Shown one piece after another: positions 1-11,400 of a stretch of 20,152 nt of DNA; the stretch's first letter is position 1; the number at the start of each line of letters is the position of its first letter. Below the pieces are notes generated by a model. That model ran no database searches. It was given only the letters and a program-made list of their open reading frames with translations, and was not told the origin of the DNA. Both the position numbers and the translations under genes were made by a program. Source of the stretch: a virus; IMG/VR virus record IMGVR_UViG_3300017765_000100, positions 1-20,152 of that record; one strand, 5' to 3'.

Positions 1-3000
1 ATCCTCGGCTCGCTTTGCGATTCAGGCAGTGATACAGATACCGTAGCACCGGAGCCGGCATTGGAAAATACGATAGTGGGATCGGACGTATATCCTGAAC
101 CTCCGTTCGTCATAGTGACTGAGAATACTGGCCCTGTGCTCAGCAACGAGGCCGTCAATGTCCCAGTGAACGTGGCCGGACTGGTGATTGATAGAGCCGG
201 AGCAGAGGTGTATCCTGACCCTTGATTAGTGACTGTTATCGTTCCTAACGATCTCGTAGCGGTATTCAAAGTCCTTGAGATGGTAGCTGCTGATGCTCCT
301 GCTATCTGGTTCGGTAGAACCATGTTGGAATTGAGAAGGTCCAAACTCGGCCTTGCCCCTGTATATCCACTACCGTAGTTAGTGACTTGGATTTGAGTCA
401 ATTTACCAGAGTTGGCAGATAGGTCCAATTGTGCTAAAGCGGCACTTGTGCCGAAATTCCAATTTCCATCGGCAAGTGTCCCTGTATCTCCATACACAGC
501 ATAACTTGTCCCGCCCAAAGGGTCCCATTGCAGTGTGTAAGTTATAGTGTGGTTTGATTGGAAGTCACTGCCCGCAGTGGTCGTGGTGACACCAGTCAGT
601 CTTCCGCCAGAATCAATAGTCCATGCAAAGATTGCGCTATTCGCTGTTGTCGAGCTTGGAAAGTGATTAGCTGTTGCCCCCTTCGTCCCACTTACCACCA
701 TCCTCCAGCTTGGTGTTGTAAAATCGCCTGTTCCGGGGCCACCTGAAATCCTCACAGTGTTGCTACCATTGAAGCTGCTCAATGTGGCCGACATCGGATG
801 CCCCAAGAATCCAGTAGCTGCGAAGCCGCTGCCTGAAGACCCATGACCCACAGTGAGTGCCTGAGAAGCTATACCATACTTCGCTCCTCCCCCGGAGATA
901 GAAACCGAATTGACGGAGGCACCATCGTTGGTAGTAACGAAGTTAGCTGCAAAACCAGAACCGTTTGTGCCTGAGTTATTTACACTGATGCTACCACTGG
1001 TTTGACTTGAGGAGAACTCCTCCCCTCCTCCCGATTTGCTTACTGAGTTGCTAACAGCGGCAGATATAGCATATGTGCCTGCGAATCCAGAACCACCACC
1101 ACCTGATGCGGAAAGTGTGCCTGCTGAGTATCCTGTCCCAGAATTAGCACCCGAACTTAGCGTTATACTACTTATCGCAGAACCACCGAGCCCCTTTGCA
1201 TCATCACTGTCAGGACTCCATGTGGGTGCGACATACTCGTTTGAGTGCGTGACCGTGCTGCCAGCTCCTCCATCAATCGTGAAGCCGTGCTTCTCAAGCT
1301 TCGTCTTGCTTACCCATGAGGGCGTTATCGGATAATGCTGACCTACTCCGAGGTCTGAGTTTAATGAGAATGCTTTCGTTCCCATCACTTGATATTCCAT
1401 GGTCTTGTTGTTCAGCCTCTCGTTCTCAGTATCTATTATCAGACCAAGTCTAGGCTCGGTTCTGGACTGCACTTGTCTATGATCAGCTACTTCTGAGAGA
1501 GGTATTGCTTTCACGGTCTTTGTAGCATTGTTGGATGAGTTGTATGTCGCCTCACCCCATCCAGTTGAAGGGTAGTGTGTCTTTTTCTCACCGTTGGAGG
1601 CGGCCAACGCTCTCATAGCAGAATGGTCTAGGGCCGAGGCGTTGGTGTGTAGAGTATTTCCTCTGAGGTGATAGAAAGTGCCCGACACACCGAATGTGTT
1701 CGTTCTCTCGACAGCAGCTATTGATTGACTTTGACTGTATGCGTCTGAGCCTGTGTATTGATACAGATCGATAAACGGGTCAGAGCCTTTGTTGTGCGGT
1801 CTGGCGTTCAAAGGTGCTTCGATAAACTCATTTTCCCATAATCCTGCTGGCATAGATGTAGGCAGAGTCATCCCACCGGACTCCAAACCAAGAGTAGAAC
1901 CTATGCCAATCGGTGATTCGGAGCTGTTTATCGGTAAATTGGAGCGTCTGACTGTGCTACTGTATGGTGAGGACTCGGCTGTGTGGCTGGACATAACTAC
2001 CCCAATCGGTATCGAGCGTTCGACACCAGAGTAATCCTTGTCGAAGAACCAAGAGGCTCCATGATCTGTGGCGTTCGGTATCTTCTGCATAGAATCGTGA
2101 ATGCCTCCATCGAATCTACCCTTGCCATACACGCCTTGAGTATTCGTCCCTTCGTTCGGGTCTCCAGCTAACATATCCAAAGAGTCTGATGCAGTCCTGA
2201 TACCATATGCTCTAATTGGCATCCTCCTGCTCATATCATATGCGACCATACTATCCAACACTGTCACATATTTGGTGAAGCTGACACTGTCTGTATCCGA
2301 ATCATAGAATATGGTCGCACCTGTTCTCTCAGGATTGACGCCATCTCCTATACCTTCACCTCTTGAATATCTGATATTCTCATATTGTTTCAATAATCTC
2401 AAAGTCCCCTGAGCTTCTCTCACAGTGGTGTGTCCCATAAGAACGGCATTTGCACTCCTCAATCCATCCGTATTCCCATGTCCTCCTGCATTCAATCCAT
2501 TATATCCATAACTCTGGAGCCACTGGCCTACATACATTTTCTCTATGGCACCAGAATTCTCAGATTGTGCGGTTGTAGTGGGGTTGGAGTGATTGCGTAG
2601 ATACAGCCCTCGAACCGGGGGATAGTTGAGGGAACGGGGCATCCCCGCCTCTCTGTATCTGAAAGTGAGGAAATGTTCTCGGACTGTTCCAAAGAAAGCT
2701 GGATGGTTGTATTCCGCAAGCCAGTTACACAGGAATGCATCGGGTTTTGCCCCTGTCCCTGTGTGTGAAGCAGTCATTAGACCCAGATCGGCGTTGGCTG
2801 CCGTTATACCCGCACCCCCTGCTGTCCTCGCACCCAGATTCAGGTATTCAGGGTCATGGCATAGCAGTGGTGGTGTAGTAGCAATTTCTGTTGAAATTCG
2901 TGACACTGAGACGCCTTCTTCTCTTCCGCTGACGAAATAAGAACTGCTTCCTTCGTAGATCAGAGAAGGCATTGGGGTGCCTCCCCCAAGAAGATAGTCA

Positions 3001-5480
3001 CCAAGCAATATACCGTTTATACTGGCCTCCGAAGCAGAATTATATCGGTCAGCTGAGGGTAAAGCGTTGGCAAAGGTAAGTCTTGTTGGGCCAGCCACTG
3101 AGAAGGATGTATTCTCGGTTGGAGTCGCTCTTCTCACTGTGTGTCCGACCCCCACGATCTTCGTATGCTGCTGTCCGGGGGCTATCAGGTAGTCGAGGTC
3201 ATCTCTGGGTGTGACTGAGTTGTATGTCGCCTTCACATCGGGGAGCCTGAATCCCTTTATTTCGTCCAATGGAATACCGTCAGAGGCGAAAGAACCTGTA
3301 GAGTCATCGTATCCAGTCTCTCCCTTGGTATCTAGCGTATCTAACTCGAACACGGTGTTTGTAGAAGTGTCCTTGCTTGACCCGAAGAGAGTGTGCTTGT
3401 GCTCAGTCTCAGCTTCAAACAACAGAGAATAGGCAGAACCGTGCGATCTGTGCAGCTGTCGTCTCATGGCTGCTGGAGTGCCTCTATGCATCAATGGGGT
3501 GACGTATGAGTGTCCCTGTCTACCGAACCTAATTCTGTGATGAGGATAGGCATTACCGCTGGGATTGCCGTTGTTGGCTTGTGTGAGCACGGAACCCCTC
3601 TCTGCGTGGTCGGTTATCCTGTGTGCCGAGAAAAGCCGTGTAGAGCCGCTTGGGACGGCTCCGGGGGTAGTGTGGGGGGTGAGGCCGTGTTTGCCGCTTA
3701 GATCGCCGTGTAGCACCCTCTGAACGTGGAAAATCAACATCCTGTCGTGTGTATCGAACTGGGATGCTGCTCCAGATGCCTCAGACACGCCCGGTTTTCG
3801 AGGGTCGGGAGGTGCCAAGCCACCCAGCCCCCACGTCATGTTAGACCAAGCTTGGACACGGTCGTGCCCTGTCCTCACGAAAACGCCTCCGGGTATCTCC
3901 TCCGGGTCTGGCAGCTGAATCTCCATGTTTGGTATCAGTCTTCCATCTGTGGTGGATGGCCCAGTGACTTCTTCTCCGGTGATTGGGTCTTCTCTGGTGT
4001 TCTGAAGCTTGTAGTCTCGAATGACCACGCCCCAAGGCGAGCCACCGAATAGGGTCAGTATGTTTCCTTGGTCGTCTTTTGTCTCTAAATCATCGAAGAC
4101 CATATTCTCATTGCTAATCTGTAGACCCCTAACTTTCGTCTCGGTATTGAGAGTCTTCGCAGAGAATATGGGACGAGGTGCGTATTTGGTGTTGTCATAT
4201 TTCAGACCTTGAGTCACAAAGTCGCCCACATATGAGATAGATGTGAGCTCATCGTTAGAATGCTTGACTATATTCGTTGATGTTCCTGCCGTAGCTTGGT
4301 ATCCATGTGAAGTATGAAACTTATCTCCAGATGTCGTGGATAGCTTGGTCCCATATTCCAAATCTGCCATTTTGACATTGGATGAACCCGTAGTGGAGAA
4401 GTCAGATTTGGTCACGCCACGCAACGAAGGAGATGTCACTGTGAAATCTGGAGGGGGAATGTCTGGTAGATCGCAGGAGTTGAGTCCCTCTATGCTGAAT
4501 CTGACGTATCCGTGCCCAGTAGAGTGAGCTACAGCTGTCGATCCCTTTGAGTCGAAACCGGGAGCTGGAAGACCCATGTTGCCTCCGTCTAATGGTTTAG
4601 CCGCTAACAACCACGTAGGAACGCTCTGCCCCAATCCTTGTATTATCGGCCCTGCGTTAGCCTCGGCCCAGTATCCTCCTTCACTATTGGGCGTTCTTTG
4701 TTCCCATGTCAAAACGACAGTGTGCTTAGGTGGTTCCCCTGCTAATGTGAAAGTTGTATTGACGAGCTGTGCATTGGGAACCGCTGGACTTCCGTCTATC
4801 TGAGTTAACGTATTTGTCAGATTTTCAGTTATAGTGAAATCAGATACACTGTCAGATGTGCTGACGAATTGTGATATTCTTGGTGGCCCCAACCTAACGG
4901 GGACAATGCCGGTGTAATTCAAAGTCGTAGTTTGAGAATTGACGCTATCAGTGAGAGTGACGGTTCCTGTAGTCGGTAAGTCTGAAGGGAATCCATTCCT
5001 GTATCCTCCATCGAATTGAAGACGTAGAGTGCTGTTATCGACTGCGAGAATCGCATTGCCGGAATACGTTGGTCTACCAGACATCCTGACATACCGGGCT
5101 CTGAGGTATCTCGTTCCGCCTGACGCTACTTGCTTGACTTTCCTGCTGTTTATCTTAGCAGCTATGTATCGTGTAGCCTCCTCTGTCCCCAGATTGTAGT
5201 CTCCCGGTCCAGCGGCGTCTACAGCCTGTAGATCGACCACTATGACGTTATTTGCTTCAGCTGGTGCTGAGCTGGTCGCAAGGTTTGTTCTGATCAAAAC
5301 CGTCAGCCCCTGCTTCCAATCGTTGCTGTTAGCTGCATACTGCCATGTCGTTATGTCATCGTCATAGTCAGTGTCTGGATATGTTATGTGCATGGCGAAG
5401 TATCCACTTGCAGGATAACCGCTGGCACCTGCTAAGGGTTGGACCTTAGCTGGATAGATTTGCTTAGAGTATCTTGTCAT
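1..5480 (-). CDS. Giant putative tail-tip/adhesin protein, 3' end beyond window
   Basis: An open frame of 1826 codons runs from ATG at 5480 to the left edge without a stop, so the C-terminus is missing. The start overlaps the stop of the 2189-aa gene by one base (TGATG), which implies translational coupling; this and the uninterrupted frame decide the start. I do not recognise a catalytic domain. Visible features: an N-terminal beginning MTRYSKQIYPAKVQPLAG; a mixed beta-rich body; a histidine-rich stretch at about residues 575-700 (about 15 His); and, from about residue 1450, glycine/serine/threonine-rich sequence with GSGFA and GSGYTSAP-type repeats. Such repeats are common in long surface-exposed proteins of marine viruses. 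Position after the tape measure and the distal-tail-like gene suggests a tail-tip, fibre or receptor-binding component. Role is inferred; that the reading frame is a real gene is nearly certain. Confidence 0.88.
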   Translation of the reverse strand, partial: MTRYSKQIYPAKVQPLAGASGYPASGYFAMHITYPDTDYDDDITTWQYAANSNDWKQGLTVLIRTNLATSSAPAEANNVIVVDLQAVDAAGPGDYNLGTEEATRYIAAKINSRKVKQVASGGTRYLRARYVRMSGRPTYSGNAILAVDNSTLRLQFDGGYRNGFPSDLPTTGTVTLTDSVNSQTTTLNYTGIVPVRLGPPRISQFVSTSDSVSDFTITENLTNTLTQIDGSPAVPNAQLVNTTFTLAGEPPKHTVVLTWEQRTPNSEGGYWAEANAGPIIQGLGQSVPTWLLAAKPLDGGNMGLPAPGFDSKGSTAVAHSTGHGYVRFSIEGLNSCDLPDIPPPDFTVTSPSLRGVTKSDFSTTGSSNVKMADLEYGTKLSTTSGDKFHTSHGYQATAGTSTNIVKHSNDELTSISYVGDFVTQGLKYDNTKYAPRPIFSAKTLNTETKVRGLQISNENMVFDDLETKDDQGNILTLFGGSPWGVVIRDYKLQNTREDPITGEEVTGPSTTDGRLIPNMEIQLPDPEEIPGGVFVRTGHDRVQAWSNMTWGLGGLAPPDPRKPGVSEASGAASQFDTHDRMLIFHVQRVLHGDLSGKHGLTPHTTPGAVPSGSTRLFSAHRITDHAERGSVLTQANNGNPSGNAYPHHRIRFGRQGHSYVTPLMHRGTPAAMRRQLHRSHGSAYSLLFEAETEHKHTLFGSSKDTSTNTVFELDTLDTKGETGYDDSTGSFASDGIPLDEIKGFRLPDVKATYNSVTPRDDLDYLIAPGQQHTKIVGVGHTVRRATPTENTSFSVAGPTRLTFANALPSADRYNSASEASINGILLGDYLLGGGTPMPSLIYEGSSSYFVSGREEGVSVSRISTEIATTPPLLCHDPEYLNLGARTAGGAGITAANADLGLMTASHTGTGAKPDAFLCNWLAEYNHPAFFGTVREHFLTFRYREAGMPRSLNYPPVRGLYLRNHSNPTTTAQSENSGAIEKMYVGQWLQSYGYNGLNAGGHGNTDGLRSANAVLMGHTTVREAQGTLRLLKQYENIRYSRGEGIGDGVNPERTGATIFYDSDTDSVSFTKYVTVLDSMVAYDMSRRMPIRAYGIRTASDSLDMLAGDPNEGTNTQGVYGKGRFDGGIHDSMQKIPNATDHGASWFFDKDYSGVERSIPIGVVMSSHTAESSPYSSTVRRSNLPINSSESPIGIGSTLGLESGGMTLPTSMPAGLWENEFIEAPLNARPHNKGSDPFIDLYQYTGSDAYSQSQSIAAVERTNTFGVSGTFYHLRGNTLHTNASALDHSAMRALAASNGEKKTHYPSTGWGEATYNSSNNATKTVKAIPLSEVADHRQVQSRTEPRLGLIIDTENERLNNKTMEYQVMGTKAFSLNSDLGVGQHYPITPSWVSKTKLEKHGFTIDGGAGSTVTHSNEYVAPTWSPDSDDAKGLGGSAISSITLSSGANSGTGYSAGTLSASGGGGSGFAGTYAISAAVSNSVSKSGGGEEFSSSQTSGSISVNNSGTNGSGFAANFVTTNDGASVNSVSISGGGAKYGIASQALTVGHGSSGSGFAATGFLGHPMSATLSSFNGSNTVRISGGPGTGDFTTPSWRMVVSGTKGATANHFPSSTTANSAIFAWTIDSGGRLTGVTTTTAGSDFQSNHTITYTLQWDPLGGTSYAVYGDTGTLADGNWNFGTSAALAQLDLSANSGKLTQIQVTNYGSGYTGARPSLDLLNSNMVLPNQIAGASAATISRTLNTATRSLGTITVTNQGSGYTSAPALSITSPATFTGTLTASLLSTGPVFSVTMTNGGSGYTSDPTIVFSNAGSGATVSVSLPESQSEPR
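84..387 (-). repeat. GSGYT-type protein repeats in the giant protein
   Basis: Three copies of the motif [V/M]TN-x-GSGYT occur in the giant protein: VTNYGSGYTGARP (around 358-387), VTNQGSGYTSAP (around 208-234) and MTNGGSGYTSDP (84-113). Each is followed by a short hydrophobic beta-strand-like segment. The copies are similar in protein but diverged in DNA, so this is an old protein-level repeat and not a recent duplication. It may continue to the left of the window. Confidence 0.75.
807..1140 (-). repeat. Glycine-rich GSGFA repeats in the giant protein
   Basis: Three short units with the core GSGFA are seen: GGGGSGFAGTY, NGSGFAANF and SGSGFAATGF, separated by serine-rich beta-like spacers. 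They precede the GSGYT repeats in the same protein and probably form a related repetitive beta structure. The repeat is visible only at the protein level. Confidence 0.65.
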
Positions 5481-8400
5481 CACCACACCCCTCTCGATGT
5501 CCAGAGCTCCGAGACTTCGGCATCAGTCAGTGCCTTGTTGAACACAGCTACGTTTGATAGCTGGCAATCCGTTAGATAATATGTTTGAGCTTGAGATAGT
5601 CCGCCATGTCCTCCACCGTTCGTTGAATAGGTAGATGCACCGTGCTTCCCCACATTCATTGGTATCAGGCTCGCATTAGATGTAGGGGCATGGTATGGCC
5701 CCGTGAATGTTCTTCCATGGCTTTTGTTATTAGCCGCAGCGTTGTTATTCAGGGTCTTGAGGGCCGACAGACCGATCAAGACCGTGTTGTTAGCAGCCGG
5801 AGTCCCTAATGCAGACGGCAAGGTTCCAGCTGCGGTTGCAGCAGGCGAATAACCTGCATCGGTTGTAGCTCTCAAAAAATTGTTCAATGAAGTGGCTGAG
5901 CTGCCACCAAGATTTACTGGTGTCTGTGTGATCTTGAACGGCAAATTGCCTCCTGTTTTAGTTATCTCTCCACTGCCATACCCAGATTTTCCGAACTTAA
6001 GATATGATTGGTTTGATAGATATAGCGTGGCATTACTACCAGTCTTGGTGAATACGACATGAGTCCAAGCATCACGGTCCACACGGCAGCCAAGCCTATC
6101 GACATCTTGCATGAACAGTATCTTCGTTCCATCAGCTTCACAGGCAGCTAATGTGAATTGAATATACTGGTCGTTGTTTTCATTGGTATTGTCGCCACCT
6201 GCTAAGAATAAGCCCCATCCTCTGCCTCCTGAATCTATACCGGATATTATCGGCCCAGCTGCTGGTTCTCCTGATGCAGTAGAATTGCTGCATTTGAACC
6301 ACGCACTAATCGAGAAATCCCCTCTACAATCAAACTCCTTCAAAGGCCCGTATTCTGCCTCGACTCCTGAGTTGTAGTTGTAGGTCGCCAGATTCAAGCC
6401 ATATCCAAACAAGGTTCCTTTGTCTGTATCATCAACACTGTATGCTGGCCCATTGACCAAGGTGAAGCTATCAGATGCCCCAGATAACTTAGTGGCTCTA
6501 AGCGGAGAGCCATAGAGGTCTTCTGCCGATCCAGCCGTGTTGCTCTGAGACAATGTGCCTGATGTTATCGTGTCGTTGAGTCTGGCATAGAACCTGCACC
6601 TGTCTATCGCATTGCCCGAAGAGTCCACGTCTAATGCATGGTGGAAACCCTGCAACGTATTCTCATTGATGGTGTCGTTGTTGGTTATATCGGTGAAGTC
6701 GAGCACAGCTGATGCCCCGGATACCTCATGCAGATTCTGAAAGCCACTGAAACCAGTCGGACCCGATGAAAGGGGATGCTTGTAGTCATTGGTGTAATCA
6801 TTCGCAGTCCCATCACTGACATCAATCACCACTCCTGTGTGCCCTCCTCCGAAGAACACTATGCCTTGAGAGTCCATGGGCGGCCACAGCAGCTCTACGT
6901 CTATTCCTCCTATCTCAAGGTCATTGCTTACTGACGGCTGTCCCTGTGAAGTATCGAAAAATTGGTTGTAGAAAGAGTCCATGTCTTCTCTAGGCGTTAT
7001 ATTGTTGATGTAGAATGCATTGGATGCCACAAGAGATGTTATCGGCCCCGGTGTGATGAAATCGAAATCAGCGAGTCTTCCATTCACTCTCATGATTCCC
7101 CTTGTGGTGTTAGACAAGGCAGCTGAGATTCTTTTCATGTAGTCCTCGGTATTCCTGCTGACTGCGAGATATGAAAAACCGGATGACTTCGCAGAGGTTA
7201 AGTTCTCTGGATTCACCATTCTCTGGTTGTTCACACTGTTCGTAGCATTTGTAGACCAAGACGTGACAGTCGGCTGGGCTACGGTCTTTACCGTGTAATT
7301 GCCTCCAAGAGCATCATATGTCCTTACGTTCCCATCAACGTCCAACGTAGACCCGTGTGGAGCTCCCCTGAACGTGCTAATGGGGACGAAGGTCTCTCCG
7401 TCTGCTCCTATAGGTAGGGGGGCAGGGAACGAGTTGGGTTGATACATTCTGCTGTTTGTCGCAGTCACGCCTGCATAGCCTACTATCCTGTTCGGTTTGT
7501 AGGGGTAGGGAGTGTTGTTATTCATGAATACGCAGAATCCCCTTCCAGCTGCACCGGGGACGGTGCTGTGTATGACTATCGACATCCCAGCCTCTCCATC
7601 TCTGCTCTCCACATCGGAACCATGGAACGATCTGACATACCCCATGTGTGTCCCTGTGTCATTATTCGTAGTGGTGAACAGCGGAGGCGGATTGAAGGCA
7701 CTTCCTCCAGCCGCATTCTTTGCTTGAGGGTGTCCAGCCATGTTTATACGGCGAATCACCTCATCAACGCAGAGATTAAAATCTCCCGTTTTTGTTGCTA
7801 TATCGTTGAAATCTAACTCTAATGGCCTCACATAGTCCAATGAGAGACCGTCCGACTTCTTTCCTTTGAGTGCCAAAGCATTGCTCCTGACTTCTATCGG
7901 AGGAACCGTATAACGGTCATTAGCAGCCTCTTGTGTCTCAGTTGTGTCCCAATCAAACGCATTCATGTTTGGGCCGTCCCTGATATAATACCGATACGGA
8001 TTCAAAGCATCTACCTGCACGGCTGTAGATTTCAATCCCAATAGCTTCCTACAGGCAGTAGCTACTTGTGTTCCTAAGATTGGCGCGAGCTTAGCAAACT
8101 CGTATCCAAAGTTAGCGGGAGTCCCGTGTGCACTGTTGTAAGTCGATAGCGTGGTGACAAAACTGACAAGGTGGTCAGAGGTGATGGTGTTGCCTCCTGT
8201 ATCTTCATTAGTGCCCAGAGCCACATATCCGCCCAATATGATTGTTGCACCTGTTGCTATCTTTGTCGATACATCTGCTGCATCCAACGTGACAGGGTGG
8301 TATGCCCTGAACGTAGTGCCACTACCATGAGGTCTTATTCTCAATTGGTTTGCTACACTATGAACGCCGACTTGAACAAGAAAACCATAGCCATCATTGA

Positions 8401-11400
8401 TCTGTGGTATGCCCTCTCCTATCGTGACCCAGAAGCCGCCGTCTAAATTACCACTACCACTCTCATCATCCGATAGAGTCTCATTCAGATATACCGCATC
8501 TCCTCTATCTCCTGTGGCCTTTTGGAATGCAGAGTAATCATCAAGGGTAATTATCCCAGCGTTGTAATTAGTGACTACAGCTTGAACAGATGGCCTCTGA
8601 CATCTTATTAGAAGGTCATTGGTGAAAAACTCAGCACCCATAAGTTGGGATATGAAACCCTCCTTTACTTCAATTGAAGATACTGGCTCGCTCATCCCCC
8701 AATCTATTGCGAACCTACTCTCATACTCTTTCATCTGTGGCCTGTTGGTTGCAGTCATCGTAGCATCGACAGTCATCTTGAATGAGCGAGTGGATGAAAG
8801 AGGCGTCCTCGGATCGTTGTTAGAATCCTCGATAGAGTCTACGTCGAAGAACATCGAGGGAAAGAGAGGTATCTCTGTGATGGCTCTGGTAGAGGCATAG
8901 TATGTGGATGCCTGCTTGTCGTTTCTGACGGAAGCGTTGCCTGAACCCACTATCCTGTCCTTCCATCCGGGGAACAGTGGGTGTTCGGTGTATGTTGGTT
9001 GTATGTCTACTCCTCCCTGACCCAGACCGCCGAGCGTCATAGATACAGAGGGAGTGCCCAAGTCTCCTATCTCTTTCACCGGAGACCCTCTGCCGAGATT
9101 AAAATCACGTATTGCACGACTGTCTGATATATCCATCAATATAGAACGACCCCTCAATGTGAGCTCAGATTTACCGTTTGTGTCCACGGAAGGAGCAATC
9201 TCTTCGATCCTGCCTCTCATCAGATTGAGCTCAATCGTAGCAGTGCTCGACTCATCGCCCCTGTCTGTAGTGATTATGTCGTCAAGAGCTGCGGTTCTCG
9301 ACCTGTTAGCTGGATGGATGAGGACTGTGCTGTCATCGGCTTGTAGGTCATTGTCAATAATATGAAAGCCCATCAGGTTTGAACGTGTGAATGCAGCTGG
9401 GGTCTGTGATGCTGTCGTGTAGTCTCTCTGGTCGCTTTGTGTGATATTCTCTATGAATAGAGAGTGGAAGTCGGAGTTGCTGCTGTCATCGGGGGTGTTG
9501 GTGCTGGGAACGGGCTTGGGGCGTCCGTAGCCCTGTATGCCTGTCCCGACTGTCACCACGCAGTCTTCGATGTTGATGAATGGCGATGGAGTGATGTCTC
9601 CAGTGGGTGCAGCTGAGAGTATGTTGCTTGACATGGGCCCGTTGAACGATGATGTGGGCAAGCTGAGGATACCACCGGAGGATGTCATTTTCAACAAGAT
9701 GTCTTTGTGGTTTGAGGGTGCAGAGGAATACGGCTTCCTAAGCCAATCAGAGACGCTCCTGCTACCATATAGGGCACTACCACACGGGACAGTCTTCTTC
9801 ACCACCAGATAGCCCTTATTGCCTATAGCGTGGAAAGGGCTGAACTTCGTGTTGATTCCGCTTCTTATGTTGAATCCAGTCCCAGCTACGACCTCTCCTG
9901 TGAGGTCTATCGCATCGTAGTAGACGTGTATCTTTCTCGGACCACCTGCACTGATCAACGCAGCTGGTGAGTCTATCGTAGCGATACGAGGCTCTTTCTC
10001 TGGAGTTAGATGCCTGACATACGCATCGTTGGTGGGAACGCCACCAGACATTGCAGCTGTATGGTCATCATCCAAACCCTTGAGTAAGAATGGCTTGATG
10101 TTCTCCACAGCTATGGCCACTATTTCATCTCTGGTCGATGCAGACATATTGTTAGTAGCATAGAACCCCACGCCTGATTCTGTCACAATCCGGTTGAAGG
10201 GGTTGCCACTGCCATCTGTTGCCAATACTGTCGATGATGTGTTTATCACACGGTCTATCGTCCCAGAATATACTGTCTCTGTCACTTTGACTATGTCGTT
10301 TTGAGAAAGTATGCTGTTTAATGAAGGATCGTCTGTTACATACTCAAAGCTGTTGGCGATGCCCTGTATCGTTTGCCTGACTCTCTGTTCGTCTGGTTGA
10401 GGTAGACGCTTGAGAAAGAACTCTCCTTCGTATATCGAGTATGATGTGACTCCACCCATAGCTGGATATTCTTCTGATGGGGTGGCTAACACACTTGATG
10501 CTCCTGTGCTGAGAGACCGACTCTTTGGAGATATGAAGAAAGCATCGTTGGCGAAGTCCGTCCCATCCTTGAACTTCTGATTGTGAGTGAACAGATACTT
10601 GGTGAATGTGTCCTTTGCTCTTGTCTTCTGACCTGATACGCCAGCATCGACATTAGGGTTGCCCGGATCAATAAGCACGTCTGATTTTCCCAATACGAAC
10701 CAGACAGGGACATCGTCCGTTCTTGATTGGTAGAATATGGAGGACTGTTCTTCTGGTAGATTGTCCACTCCATTGTTAGCTTCATCATTGGCAAGATGTA
10801 TCGACGTGCACGTCAGCTTTGAATTGACAAGATCGAGGCTTGTGACTCTGAGCCTTTCAGGTTTGACTGACATGGGGTTGAGGTCTACTGCCGCAGCCGT
10901 GGCTTGCACGTTCTCATCGGAATACCTTACCATCTGACTCGAAGGGGTTGCGGATATTCCAGTCATGGGATGTGTTCCTGAATGATTTATGATTACATTC
11001 AGAGATGTAGCTGGGACACCTGAGAAATAGTCAGCTCCTGTCAAATCTAAGGTTCCTGTAGCGAACCAAGATTGATTCTTCACATCCTTCAATTGAGTCC
11101 CTGTAAGGTATGCAGCCAGCTTCTCCAATGCGGTATAACGGTCTACGCTGCCATTTGGATTAGCTGGGTAGTCTCTGAGCTTGAAGCTATTTACGTTGTT
11201 GCTGACTGCAAAGGTGTGCCCCATAGCGACCATTGGGATGGGCATAAGACCGTCATGAGTGTCGGGGCCATCACGACCCTGATAGGTCACAGCAGAACGT
11301 GCGTTGTTAAAAAAATAGATATCAGGGACATCAATCTCATCATCGAATCTCCATAGTCCTAATGTTGAGTCTGATTTAGTCAGCGGTTCGATCTTCGGCT

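Noticed and set aside
1536-3232. 17-base identical direct repeat (1536-1552 and 3216-3232)
   Set aside because: Both copies encode the short motif ATYNS within the same protein; too short to show a mobile or recombination element.
3643-3661. GC-rich inverted repeat (gagccg / cggctc with 7-base loop) as a terminator
   Set aside because: It lies deep inside the giant reading frame, has only 6 bp and no T-run on the coding strand.
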